DNA from: Bdellovibrionales bacterium
GTDB lineage: Bacteria > Bdellovibrionota > Bdellovibrionia > Bdellovibrionales > UBA1609
NCBI GenBank assembly: GCA_027459485.1
Contig: DAIDIG010000002.1
Span: 273,553-337,552, forward strand
Direction: 5' to 3'
DNA length: 64,000 nt
The notes beneath the pieces were generated by a model. The model did not search any database, was not told the origin of the DNA, and was given only the letters and a program-made list of their open reading frames with translations. The translations under genes and the position numbers were made by a program. This document shows positions 1-8,697 of this stretch, piece after piece (within the stretch, counting starts at the first letter, position 1; each line of letters begins with the position of its first letter).

Positions 1-249
1 ATCGGCAACGCCTACACCGAACTCAACGACCCCGAAGAGCAGTTTCGCCGGCTCAAAGAGCAAGAGGCCAAACGTGTGATTGATGAAGAAGCACATCCTC
101 TCGATGAAGATTTCATGCACGCGATCGACGTCGGCATGCCACCTACCGGTGGAGTCGGTATCGGCATCGAACGGATCGTCATGATATTGACGAACCAGCC
201 GAGCATTCGCGACATCATCTTCTTCCCCACCATGAAAATAAATCGGTGA
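1..249 (+). CDS. lysS: Lysyl-tRNA synthetase, class II (3' part only)
   Basis: The last 82 codons of a class II lysyl-tRNA synthetase, which charges tRNA-Lys in the cytoplasm; the gene starts outside the window. The reading frame contains NAYTELNDP, a motif of the LysRS catalytic domain, and then [11 protein letters not shown], which is class II motif 3 with its ATP-binding arginine, followed by the family-typical SIRDIIFFP tail. The protein ends in MKINR and the stop codon TGA at 247-249. The next gene starts at GTG 246 inside this stop (GTGA overlap), so the two are probably translationally coupled. The fit to the end of LysRS is close; confidence is limited only by the missing N-terminal part. 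Confidence 0.95.
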   Translation: MGNAYTELNDPEEQFRRLKEQEAKRVIDEEAHPLDEDFMHAIDVGMPPTGGVGIGIERIVMILTNQPSIRDIIFFPTMKINR

Positions 250-1091
250 AAACGGCTCATCGAATAGTGTCGGTGTCGTTTGCCATTGTGCTGGCAGCGT
301 GTGCGCAAAAGCCGACCAAAACATATACCACCGCCGATATCGACACGCTGTTTATGCAAAAGAAATTGCAACGCCCGATTCGAGTCAACCACAATACGGT
401 ATTGGTCGATGCGCGCCCTGAGTTTGAATTTGCCATGCTGCATGCTCCTCAAGCCGTTCATGTGAGATGGGCTGATTTCACTCAAGATGCCAACAGCGGT
501 GCCTTAAAGCCCGATTTAAGTCGCGTGACCAAACGCTTGGCTTTGATGGGGATTTCACCGAAATCCAGCGTTATCGTTTTGAGTGGCGGGCGCAGCAATT
601 GGATTGATGCCGGCCGGGTCGCGTGGACTCTCATGTATCTCGGAGTACCGGATGTACAAGTAGTCGATCAAAACGCCTTGGGGCTACGTTATTACAATAC
701 AATGCCGCCTCCGCGAAAAAATGTACCGTTTTGGATGCCACAACTCGTTGATCGCTTGACCTGCTCCGCAATGGAACTCAAAGAAATTTCGAGCGGTTCG
801 CCGAACCCGCGCGTGCGCGTATTAGAAGTTGGCGCCACTCCGGCCGCACTGGGTCGCACGCCACACATTCATATGGACTGGAGCGCTTTCTATAACCCAA
901 ACGGACGGCCGAATGTCAAAGTTGCTGTCGAGCTAAAAAAGCGCGGTCTCAGCCTCGAAGACCGAATTGTTGTCATTTCAGATCGTGGCCTTCGCTCGGC
1001 TGCGGTGACTTACGCACTCACAGTTATGGGTTTTCGTAATGTTGGCAATTGCACGCCCGGGCTCGTCAAATCGAGTGGGCCCCAGAATTAA
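246..1091 (+). CDS. Rhodanese-like lipoprotein, catalytic Cys replaced by Ser
   Basis: A 281-residue predicted lipoprotein: basic N-terminus, hydrophobic stretch and lipobox LAAC with Cys19. Two rhodanese-like halves follow. The first has [11 protein letters not shown] (about residues 53-63) and a glycine-rich loop near SGGRSNW. The second has [11 protein letters not shown] near residue 245, where an active rhodanese has a C-x-x-G-x-R loop. Aligning the conserved G, R and S places Ser where the sulfur-carrying Cys should be, so sulfur transfer is unlikely and the protein may be a binding or scaffold form. The GTG start overlaps the lysS stop. Family assignment is reasonably sure; the role at the membrane is unknown. 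Confidence 0.75.
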   Translation: MKTAHRIVSVSFAIVLAACAQKPTKTYTTADIDTLFMQKKLQRPIRVNHNTVLVDARPEFEFAMLHAPQAVHVRWADFTQDANSGALKPDLSRVTKRLALMGISPKSSVIVLSGGRSNWIDAGRVAWTLMYLGVPDVQVVDQNALGLRYYNTMPPPRKNVPFWMPQLVDRLTCSAMELKEISSGSPNPRVRVLEVGATPAALGRTPHIHMDWSAFYNPNGRPNVKVAVELKKRGLSLEDRIVVISDRGLRSAAVTYALTVMGFRNVGNCTPGLVKSSGPQN

Positions 1092-1158
1092 CTTTTTCTT
1101 GCAATTTTAACCGGCGCGACTAGATTTTTTCAGGGATCTCTAAAAAAAGGGGGGAATC

Positions 1159-2082
1159 ATGCGCTTCATTTTGTCATTGGGGCTCTGTTTCGGCGTCACT
1201 TTTGGCTTGCTTCAAACCGCGAATGCGACTCTCCCGCCCACTGCAACGCCCGATCAGCCGGTCTTTAGCGAAACTACAGCTCTGGGCGAAGAGGTCACGT
1301 GTTTCAAAAACTCGTATCAGAGTCGTGCCTGGAACTATTGTATAGCAAAAACCGTCGGCAGTACGAATCCGGATGTTCTTTTTGAATTTCACGGCATCGG
1401 TGAAGACGAGCACGCTTGGATCAACGGCAATCGGGACTACCTCATTCGCGAAGCTTGGCACACACAGCATCTTCAGGCGCCCACGGTCGTATCGGTTTCA
1501 TTTGGCAACGTGTGGTTACTCGCCGAAAAGAACGCGAAGCCGGCGAGCGGTCTTTTCGAAATTTTTCGCGATGTGGTTTACCCAAAAATTTGGCAGAAAT
1601 TGGGCCCTATTCACGGTCAAAAAATATTGCTTGGCGCTTCGATGGGCGGGTTCAATGGGTCGCAAATTTATTTGAAACTTCCGCATTTATTTGATCGTTA
1701 TGTTTTGATTTGCCCCATTATTGCAGATGTTTCTCCGTTTTCTCCACAGGCTGCCATTCAAAAATACATTTCAAGTTCGGGTGCGAGTCCGTTTCGCGTG
1801 TACGTCATGCTGAATGTCGCTCGCACGTACTTTTCAGACGAGAAAAGTTACGACACGGCCTATCCACTTCAGCTCGCACAAAAAGTTCTCAATGCGAGTT
1901 ACCCGCCCGTTTATTTGTCGTGCAGCTACGAGGACCCTTACGGGATCTTTAAAAGCGTCGTGGCGTTTAAAAACCTCGCTGCGAGCCGCGGCATTCAGGT
2001 GGGGTGGCGGGCGACTCACGGCCCCCATTGTACAATCGATGACAATGAAGTGGCTCGCGTTTTAGCGACGGGGCACGAGTAA
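1159..2082 (+). CDS. Secreted alpha/beta-hydrolase (esterase D-like)
   Basis: A 307-residue protein with a Sec signal peptide ending near NANA (about residue 24), so probably periplasmic or secreted. The nucleophile elbow GASMGG places the catalytic Ser at residue 161, in the local pattern seen in the putative esterase/esterase D family. An HG pair in FEFHGIG near residue 77 suits an oxyanion hole, and a C-terminal GPHCTIDD supplies a candidate catalytic His. The start is supported by a strong G-rich ribosome site (AAGGGGGG) a few bases upstream. Substrate unknown; carboxylic esters or acylated sugars are possible. It stands alone, tail-to-tail with the barrel gene, one base separating the stops. 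Confidence 0.8.
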   Translation: MRFILSLGLCFGVTFGLLQTANATLPPTATPDQPVFSETTALGEEVTCFKNSYQSRAWNYCIAKTVGSTNPDVLFEFHGIGEDEHAWINGNRDYLIREAWHTQHLQAPTVVSVSFGNVWLLAEKNAKPASGLFEIFRDVVYPKIWQKLGPIHGQKILLGASMGGFNGSQIYLKLPHLFDRYVLICPIIADVSPFSPQAAIQKYISSSGASPFRVYVMLNVARTYFSDEKSYDTAYPLQLAQKVLNASYPPVYLSCSYEDPYGIFKSVVAFKNLAASRGIQVGWRATHGPHCTIDDNEVARVLATGHE

Positions 2083-2083
2083 G

Positions 2084-3112
2084 TTAATCAAACGTATATG
2101 TGAGACCCGCCGAGATCGTGTACGTGTTTGGATAAGGTTGCGGTGTAGAGGATTGGGTTGCCGGTTCGGTTCCATTCGTGCTGGTGATCGCGTAAGAAAT
2201 CGGCGTCGATATATTATCACTCCAGAAGATTTCGGTTTTGATCGTCCACGTGTTCGAAATGCTGTCATCAAGGGCGGATTGACTTTCGTCGTACGCGACC
2301 CCGAGGTCGAAAAGTTCAAACGAATATTTAATGCTCGCGCCTTGGTCATAATTAGTGATGTTTCCGACCAAATTGTTTGTCGCGGGAGAAAATAATTTTG
2401 AGGCGAACGGTCGGTTGAAAATTGCAAGATTTTGAGAATACTGATGATATTCGCCATGTATACCGAGATGCCAATATTTAAATCCGTAGTAGTCAACTGC
2501 GGCTGAGACCGAGCTATCGTTGACGTCAATGTTTCGGCTGCTTCTGTTTTTGAATGCGTTAGCTGGCATAACAATCACTCCGTTTGCCGGCGCCAGAGAA
2601 AACGACCAACTTTTGGTCGGATTGAAAATAAGCGGGATATGAATTGTATCTTCGGTTAAGACATCTTTTGAACCGTAATACGTAAACTCACCGCCCCAAG
2701 CAAATGGTTGGCGGTCATCGGTTTCTAAAGAGATATCAAACGTATTTGTTTGAGTCGCGGTTCCCGTTCCCGTTGCTTGGCCTGATTGATAGGCGGATTC
2801 GCCAAGAATTCCGAGATGGGTATTTGAACCGTAATAGATGTCGCCGCCGAGTTGGCTCGTCGTATCCTTTTCATTATCGAGCGAATAGTTGAAGTTTGCG
2901 GAATCCGGCATATTGTTCGGTTGTTGATCGGCATCGTCGTCGCTCTCATCTATGGGGGGCGGTGAATGCGGCTCAAAGTCGTCCAATATATTGGTGTCGC
3001 TTGTCTTTGAACTAACGGTGGCTGCGTAGGTCGGGGCGAGCGGGATTGATATCACGCACGCGATCAATAAAAGGCCGCTGATAGCAGCTAGTTTCACGTT
3101 TTTAATATCCAT
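2084..3112 (-). CDS. Probable outer-membrane beta-barrel protein
   Basis: A 342-residue protein with a signal peptide ending near TYAA (about residue 31), an acidic linker (SDDDADQQ), then many alternating polar/aromatic strands such as FAWGGEFTYYG and IKYSFELFDLGVAYD. It ends in SAGLTYTFD, close to the aromatic-rich last strand expected of a Bam-dependent barrel, though the very last residue is Asp rather than Phe. No family is recognised and there is no catalytic motif. It is the last gene of a three-gene reverse operon and overlaps the DUF3106 gene by 11 bases. A porin-like or structural outer-membrane role is inferred from architecture only. Confidence 0.65.
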   Translation of the reverse strand: MDIKNVKLAAISGLLLIACVISIPLAPTYAATVSSKTSDTNILDDFEPHSPPPIDESDDDADQQPNNMPDSANFNYSLDNEKDTTSQLGGDIYYGSNTHLGILGESAYQSGQATGTGTATQTNTFDISLETDDRQPFAWGGEFTYYGSKDVLTEDTIHIPLIFNPTKSWSFSLAPANGVIVMPANAFKNRSSRNIDVNDSSVSAAVDYYGFKYWHLGIHGEYHQYSQNLAIFNRPFASKLFSPATNNLVGNITNYDQGASIKYSFELFDLGVAYDESQSALDDSISNTWTIKTEIFWSDNISTPISYAITSTNGTEPATQSSTPQPYPNTYTISAGLTYTFD

Positions 3113-3515
3113 GTGTCTTTCGGTAATGCGATCGAATCTGCAATCTGCGCTCGTAGCTCATGCCCCAGCGCTGCCATTGCACCCGAATTGCAGACTGTTC
3201 ACTTTGCGGAAGTGCTGCGAATTTCTTTAAATTTTTTCGAATCTCGTCTTGTTGCGATTTCGGTAAAGCCTGAAAGCGTTGCCAGGCCTGCTTGAGCTGC
3301 CGCTGGTCTTGAAAAGATAGATCTTGGTATTTCTGCCAGCGTTGGCGAAGGTCCGCTCGCTCGGCCGGCGTGAGGTTTTTCCATTTTGCTTCAGGATCAA
3401 GTTCGTCGACCGACGTACTTGAGTCGGATTTTGAACCGCCAAATGCTCGCGCTCCAAAAAGCGCCATGGCTGCGATACCTATCGTCAAAGTTGAAAAGAA
3501 GCGGCGACGGGTCAC
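3102..3515 (-). CDS. DUF3106-family protein with Tat-type signal
   Basis: A 137-residue exported protein. The N-terminus TRRRFFS followed by a hydrophobic stretch fits the twin-arginine consensus, suggesting Tat export. The mature part is built of repeated short helices with the pattern L-x-x-x-Q/E-R-x-x-L/I-R/K-x-x-W/L-x-x-F/W (RQRWQKYQDL, KQAWQRFQAL, RVQWQRWGM), characteristic of DUF3106. The GTG start overlaps the stop of the upstream 68-aa gene (GTGA), so they are coupled. The function of DUF3106 is not established; the charged helical repeats suggest binding to another envelope component, perhaps the barrel encoded next. Confidence 0.75.
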   Translation of the reverse strand: MTRRRFFSTLTIGIAAMALFGARAFGGSKSDSSTSVDELDPEAKWKNLTPAERADLRQRWQKYQDLSFQDQRQLKQAWQRFQALPKSQQDEIRKNLKKFAALPQSEQSAIRVQWQRWGMSYERRLQIRSHYRKTHGY

Positions 3516-3718
3516 TTGGTCACTCCCGTGGCTTTCTCGACCTCCTTTTTGTACTTCTCGAACTGCTTTTCATTAGAAAGCAGGCGCCAGTCGGACTCAT
3601 GTTTCAGCACATCCATATTTTTCAAAAACTCGATGTGATCGGCCACGTCGCTGTCTGGGCTCATCGCAAACGCAGCATCAGGGGCGCTCGGCGAATTTTG
3701 ATATGAATCAGCGGGCAT
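3512..3718 (-). CDS. Small hypothetical protein, first gene of DUF3106 operon
   Basis: A 68-residue, mostly hydrophilic protein without signal peptide or membrane segment. It contains a predicted helical C-terminal half (EFLKNMDVLKHESDWRLL and a Lys/Glu-rich end). A good ribosome site (AAAGGAG) lies about 7 bases before the ATG, and its stop overlaps the GTG start of the DUF3106 gene, both arguing that it is a real gene and first in the operon. I do not recognise a family. Its position suggests a cytoplasmic partner or regulator of the exported DUF3106 protein, but this is inference from context. Confidence 0.6.
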   Translation of the reverse strand: MPADSYQNSPSAPDAAFAMSPDSDVADHIEFLKNMDVLKHESDWRLLSNEKQFEKYKKEVEKATGVTK

Positions 3719-3743
3719 AAAGTTGCTCCTTTTACATTCGATT

Positions 3744-4724
3744 TTAAGAAGTTTGTTTCATGCGCTCGTCCATACGAAATAAAACTTCGTACATGGCGCG
3801 GAGCAGATCGGTATCATAACGGCCGGCGAGTTTCGTTCGCATAAATTCAAGCGCGGCGGCGGGCTTCATCGGCTTATTGTACGAGCGTTGGGTCGTGAGC
3901 GCATCGAAGGTGTCGGTGAGCGCGACGATTTTTGCCATTGGGTGAATCTCTTGCGCTTGCAGCTGTTGTGGATAGCCGTTACCGGCATTGCTTTCGTGAT
4001 GTTCAAAACAGCAAGCTTTGATTTCTTCGCTGGCTTTGTGGTCGATTAAAATCGCAAGGCCGTACTCGGGATGTCGCTGCATTTGAGCCCACTCGAGGTC
4101 GTTGAGCGGCCCGTCTTTGCAAATGATGTCAACGCTCACTTGTCTTTTGCCAATGTCGTGAAATAGCGCGCCTTGCCCCATTTCGATCAGTTGCTCGCGA
4201 GTGTACGCCATCACGTGTGCCAGACCGAGCGAGTAAATACCGACGTCGAGCGAATGCGTGTAGGTGTAAAAGTCGTGGCTCGACAAGCCGACAAGATCGG
4301 CCATCGCGTCGGGTTCGGACTCCATCAAATCGACGAATTGTTGAATGATTTCTTTCGATTCTTTGAGGGCTTCATCGATGGCGGGGCTTTCAAACAATTC
4401 TTCGATCAAAGTGAGGGAGCTTTCGCGCAGCATGACGGCCTTCTCATGCGCATTCATCATGTTCGAATTGAGCTTTTCGTGGACGTACTTTTTAAATGCC
4501 GGACGATCCTCAAGACGTACAAAAAAACTATCAGGGGCTTTGTCTTCGAAGCGCTCGAGCTTTTCGCGAGACAGCAGGTCGCCGGCTCGCAAATAATGAA
4601 TCTGCTTCTGGTTTATCAAAACGTAGAGGTCAAACGGGATGGGCTCTTTTGTGTACAAAGAGTTGAGCCGGACCTTGACGTATCGTTCACTGTGTTGCTC
4701 CGCCATCAATTTAAGATTATTCAT
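3744..4724 (-). CDS. HD-GYP domain protein (putative c-di-GMP phosphodiesterase)
   Basis: A 326-residue protein. The N-terminal ~90 residues (RYVKVRLNSL, DLYVLIN) look like the small domain that often precedes HD-GYP. The C-terminal HD-GYP domain has HDIGK, RHPEYG, HHE and the late DTFDALTT, the expected metal ligands. The signature HHExxDGxGYP reads HHESNAGNGYP here, with Asp changed to Ala, so c-di-GMP hydrolysis is likely but not certain. Possible starts are ATG 4724 and ATG 4706; neither has a clear ribosome site. recG starts divergently at 4731, so the promoter of each gene must lie inside the other. Confidence 0.8.
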   Translation of the reverse strand: MNNLKLMAEQHSERYVKVRLNSLYTKEPIPFDLYVLINQKQIHYLRAGDLLSREKLERFEDKAPDSFFVRLEDRPAFKKYVHEKLNSNMMNAHEKAVMLRESSLTLIEELFESPAIDEALKESKEIIQQFVDLMESEPDAMADLVGLSSHDFYTYTHSLDVGIYSLGLAHVMAYTREQLIEMGQGALFHDIGKRQVSVDIICKDGPLNDLEWAQMQRHPEYGLAILIDHKASEEIKACCFEHHESNAGNGYPQQLQAQEIHPMAKIVALTDTFDALTTQRSYNKPMKPAAALEFMRTKLAGRYDTDLLRAMYEVLFRMDERMKQTS

Positions 4725-4730
4725 TCGGCG

Positions 4731-6812
4731 ATGGCATTGCAACCGACCACGGATATTCAATACCTGAAAGGCGTCGGCCCTAAATTGGCGAGTGTTCTAC
4801 GGCGCCGCGGGGTTTCGACTGTGGGCGATTTGATCGAATGGTACCCGCGCGCGTATGAAGATCGTCGCGCCGCGCGCAATATTGCGTCGCTTGAAGATGG
4901 ACAAGTCGTTAGTCTAGAGGCCAGCGTGCAGGCGATTCGATCCATGCCGCTCGGTAAAAGTCATCGCCGAATTTACGAAGTTGTTCTTGCCGATTCGAGC
5001 GGCCGCATCGCCTGCAAATATTTTCGCGTGCCGTACAAAGGCTATTTCGAGCGGTTTGCCGTTCACGAACGCGTGCGCGTGGCCGGTAAAGTGACTCTCT
5101 ATCGAGGTCGGCTCGAATTTCACCATCCCGATTTGCAAGTCGTGTACGACGATGACCCCGCGACTGTCGACCAGTTGATCCCGATTTATACCGAAACGGA
5201 GGGGTTGAGCCCGGCAAAGCTTCGAAAGCTATTGCAAGCGGCTATTCACGAACTGCTCGTTACGACACGGCCCGAAGACATGTTACCCGGGTGGTTCCGC
5301 GAAAAGTACGGACTCATGACTCGCGCCGAAGCGTTGAAGCAGATTCACAAGCCGCCATCGGCCGAAGCCGCCGAATTCACCCACTATCGTTCGCGTGCGC
5401 AGCGCCGGATAATTTTTGAAGAGTTTTTTTGGATGGAACTCCACATGGCCAGGCGTCGTCTCGGCCGTCGAAACGAACAGGCGCCACCCATGCCGAAGCC
5501 GTCCGGTCTTGCCGAGACCCTGATTGCCCGGTTGCCGTTTCGTTTGACCGGTGCCCAACTGAAAGTATTTAAAGAAATTCAAAACGATTTGCGCGAAGAT
5601 CGACCGATGCATCGTCTGGTGCAAGGCGACGTGGGCTCCGGCAAAACACTCGTCGCCCTCCTTTCAAGTCTTGTTGCCAAAGACAACGGCTTTCAGTCGG
5701 CGATGATGGTGCCGACCGAAATTCTGGCGGAGCAACATTTCAAAACCGCCGAAAAATTTTTGCAGCCTTTGGGGGTGAACGTCGCCTGCCTGACCGGAGA
5801 TCTGAACACGCGCGAGCGCGACGACGTTCAAGCCCGTCTTGCCGCCGGCCAAATCGATCTATTAATCGGGACGCACGCGCTGATTGAAGAGAGTGTCTCA
5901 TTTCGACAGCTCGGCCTTGCCATAATCGATGAGCAACATCGCTTCGGTGTCGAACAAAGAATGCGCCTCAAAAAAAATATCTCGCCGCATTTTTTGGTGA
6001 TGACCGCAACGCCAATACCGCGGACGTTGGCGATGACCGTCTACGGAGATCTCGACGTGTCAGTTATTGACGAATTGCCGGCCGGGCGGTCTCCGATTGT
6101 TACGAGGCGGGTTTTTTCGTCGAAGCGCGATCCAGTTTTTCAGTTCATGCACGATCAGGTTATCGAAGGCCGGCAGGCCTATGTGATTTATCCGCTGGTC
6201 GAAGAAAGTGAAAAAATCGATCTTAAAAACGCCGTGACTGAGTTCGAGTCCATTCAAAAGCGGTTTCCCGATCTTCGGGTTGGCTTGCTCCATGGTAAAA
6301 TGAAATCCGAAGAAAAAGACGCCGTGATGAACCGATTTCGCATTGGCGAAATTCAGGTTTTGGTCTCGACGACTGTTATTGAAGTGGGCGTGGATGTGCC
6401 GAACGCCAATCTCATGATCATCGAGCATGCCGAGCGGTTTGGATTGTCGCAACTCCATCAATTGCGCGGCCGCGTGGGGCGCGGGGCGCATAAGAGTTAT
6501 TGCGTTCTCATTTTGGGGTATGCGATTTCGGATGAAGCCATTCATCGTGCCGATGTGATTGCCGGTACGACGGATGGATTTAAAATTGCCGAGGCGGATT
6601 TGGAAATACGCGGGCCTGGCGAATTTTTAGGTCGCCGCCAGTCGGGTTTGCCCGGTTTCAAAATGGCCAATCTCGTTCGCGATTTGCCGATACTGCAAGA
6701 GGCGCGCGCGGCTGCTCGTGAGCTTCTCGAGCGCGACCCCGACTTGCGGCAGACCGGCCAAAAAATGATTCGCGAAATGCTCGATGTTCAATCCAAATCA
6801 ATCGTGGGCTGA
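4731..6812 (+). CDS. recG: ATP-dependent DNA helicase RecG
   Basis: A 693-residue RecG, the usual length. It remodels stalled forks and Holliday junctions. The N-terminal wedge domain opens with YLKGVGPKLA. The helicase core has Walker A GDVGSGKT, the DEQH box in IDEQHRFGVEQR, MTATPIPRTL (motif III region) and RGRVGRG (motif VI). The start is ATG 4731, because upstream codons of the open frame lie antisense to the HD-GYP gene and do not look like RecG. There is no clear Shine-Dalgarno; a weak -35/-10 pair (TTGCTC, 17 nt, TATTCA at 4718-4723) would start transcription at or beside the ATG. An A8 run lies at 5970-5977. It converges on murJ. Confidence 0.95.
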   Translation: MALQPTTDIQYLKGVGPKLASVLRRRGVSTVGDLIEWYPRAYEDRRAARNIASLEDGQVVSLEASVQAIRSMPLGKSHRRIYEVVLADSSGRIACKYFRVPYKGYFERFAVHERVRVAGKVTLYRGRLEFHHPDLQVVYDDDPATVDQLIPIYTETEGLSPAKLRKLLQAAIHELLVTTRPEDMLPGWFREKYGLMTRAEALKQIHKPPSAEAAEFTHYRSRAQRRIIFEEFFWMELHMARRRLGRRNEQAPPMPKPSGLAETLIARLPFRLTGAQLKVFKEIQNDLREDRPMHRLVQGDVGSGKTLVALLSSLVAKDNGFQSAMMVPTEILAEQHFKTAEKFLQPLGVNVACLTGDLNTRERDDVQARLAAGQIDLLIGTHALIEESVSFRQLGLAIIDEQHRFGVEQRMRLKKNISPHFLVMTATPIPRTLAMTVYGDLDVSVIDELPAGRSPIVTRRVFSSKRDPVFQFMHDQVIEGRQAYVIYPLVEESEKIDLKNAVTEFESIQKRFPDLRVGLLHGKMKSEEKDAVMNRFRIGEIQVLVSTTVIEVGVDVPNANLMIIEHAERFGLSQLHQLRGRVGRGAHKSYCVLILGYAISDEAIHRADVIAGTTDGFKIAEADLEIRGPGEFLGRRQSGLPGFKMANLVRDLPILQEARAAARELLERDPDLRQTGQKMIREMLDVQSKSIVG

Positions 6813-6845
6813 CATGTCGCCGTCGACGAACGCTCGATGGACACG

Positions 6846-8549
6846 TCAGCGGCGGAGAAGGCGCGCGATCAAGCGCTGTGACTCCTGAACGCGAACCGAC
6901 CAAGTAAATATCAGATAAAGAAGCGCAAAAACGGCGAGCCAAAACGCAGCTGTGAAATTGTAATGAAAGACCCGCGCGCGCAGAAGGCGAAAAAAGAAAA
7001 GCGATTCTACTGGAGCATGGGAGAGTCCAATCACGACCGCAGCCGCCGCAAGCGCTGAACCCCAAACTTTGGCGAGAAAAGCATACGGCATTTCGATACC
7101 GCCGATTTTACGATTGAGAAAGTGTCGAAGACCGCCAAACTCCACGTACGACGCAATCCCGGCCGATGCGGTCAAACCGACGGCTCCCATACCTATCGCC
7201 ATGTTCGCCATATCGGGGGCGTGCAACCGTAGTACATTGAACAATAGTGAGTTCAGTGTGTCGCGCAACGGAAACGCGAACAGCCACCCGAGAAATGCCG
7301 TCAACACAACCCGGACAACGGCGAATTTTAAAGGAGTTTTGGTATCGCGAAGAGCATAAAAAGCCGATTGGTAAAGCCGACTCCACGTCGATGCCGAAAT
7401 GCCGATCGCAGCGCCCATAACGACATACCATACGTACAGAGTGTCGTTTGCGGTGAAATGCCCGGTTTGGTAAATCGCTTCGACGGCGAAATTACCGAGA
7501 AAAATGAGAAGCACGGCGGATGGCGCGACGAAAAATGCCATGCGACGCTGGCTGATCGTCACGCGCTTTTTTAAATACGCGTGGCCGTCCGCATGATCGT
7601 GATCCGCGCTCGACATTTCGGGGAGTTCGGCCGCCGCGACCGACATCCCAAACAAACTCACCGGTAGAAGGTAAATCGTTTGGGCAAAAGCCAAACTTGA
7701 GACGGCGCTCGGGCCAAGAAAACTGCCAATAATGCCGTCGATGTAGGCGCTTAACTGCACGACTCCGCGGCTGATCACGATCGGGACCGAATTTTTGAAA
7801 ATCTCGCGAACGTGTGAAATGCGGTGGTCGAGCGACCAGTGCCAGCCACGCATCAACTTGCAGACGTAGGGCAACTGCACGAGAAATTGCAAAAGGGCTC
7901 CTAAAACAGCTCCCCAGGCGAGGTAAACTGTCAACTTGGCGAAATCTGTTCTCGATTCGATCGCGCCAATAACGAGCGCGACGATCATGGCACCGTTCCA
8001 GACGACGGGGGCGACGTATGAGAGAAAGAACTTACGGTGGGAGTTTAAAATCCCCAAACACCAGGCCGAGAGCACCAACAACCCGACACCCGGAAATAAT
8101 ATTCGCACAAGTTCGATGGTCAGTTTGCGTGTTTCGCCGGTAAAACCGGGGGCAACTAGATCGACAAACGCTGGAGTCAACAATACGCCCAGCAGTACGA
8201 ATACTGCCATGCTGACCGCGAGAAGGCCGCCAACAACACCAGCGACTCGGTCCGCGAGCTTCTGTTCGTCATCGGCTAGAAGTTTTGAATAAACTGGAAT
8301 AAATGAAGCGGACAATACGCCTTCGCCGAAAAGATTTTGCAGAATGTTGGGAATTCGCATGGCGGCCCGAAAGGCACCTGCCGCAGCCGAGTTACCAAGA
8401 TAATAAGCAAGCACTCGATTACGGAATAAACCGGAGATGCGGCTAAGAAAGATGCCAAGCCCCACCCAAAACGCATGGTTGGTTGATGGATTGGATAAGT
8501 TTTTCTGATGTTCTGTTTGTCGTTCAACCATGAAATTATTACTGATCAT
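6846..8549 (-). CDS. murJ: Lipid II flippase MurJ (MviN)
   Basis: A 567-residue multi-spanning membrane protein of the MOP superfamily that flips lipid II for peptidoglycan synthesis. Typical MurJ segments are visible: FLSRISGLFRNRVLAYYLG at the first helix, RIPNILQNLFGEGVLSASFIPVYS just after it, and about 14 hydrophobic segments overall. The longest frame starts at 8549; an internal ATG at 8531 is also possible, with a TATGAT -10-like box overlapping the first start. No strong ribosome site is seen for either. The gene is convergent with recG and divergent from the subtilase gene, so probably a single-gene transcript. Confidence 0.95.
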   Translation of the reverse strand: MISNNFMVERQTEHQKNLSNPSTNHAFWVGLGIFLSRISGLFRNRVLAYYLGNSAAAGAFRAAMRIPNILQNLFGEGVLSASFIPVYSKLLADDEQKLADRVAGVVGGLLAVSMAVFVLLGVLLTPAFVDLVAPGFTGETRKLTIELVRILFPGVGLLVLSAWCLGILNSHRKFFLSYVAPVVWNGAMIVALVIGAIESRTDFAKLTVYLAWGAVLGALLQFLVQLPYVCKLMRGWHWSLDHRISHVREIFKNSVPIVISRGVVQLSAYIDGIIGSFLGPSAVSSLAFAQTIYLLPVSLFGMSVAAAELPEMSSADHDHADGHAYLKKRVTISQRRMAFFVAPSAVLLIFLGNFAVEAIYQTGHFTANDTLYVWYVVMGAAIGISASTWSRLYQSAFYALRDTKTPLKFAVVRVVLTAFLGWLFAFPLRDTLNSLLFNVLRLHAPDMANMAIGMGAVGLTASAGIASYVEFGGLRHFLNRKIGGIEMPYAFLAKVWGSALAAAAVVIGLSHAPVESLFFFRLLRARVFHYNFTAAFWLAVFALLYLIFTWSVRVQESQRLIARLLRR

Positions 8550-8697
8550 AATACTTTAGGTCGCTGGCGCGAAGCATCGTCAGTCGCTCCGCGTTAGCTA
8601 AATTGAAAAATTTTCTAGTTATCGCGACGAAGGTCGTGATCAGATGTTCGCACATTTTTGACAGCCGGGGGGCTTCATTAAGAGTCAAGGGGGGAAG

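Noticed and set aside
4173..4730. Frame extension of recG over the HD-GYP gene
   Set aside because: Antisense to a clear HD-GYP gene, residues do not resemble RecG, and ATG 4731 gives the family length.
6060..6545. 161-aa reverse ORF inside recG
   Set aside because: Antisense to helicase motifs; no start signal or family.
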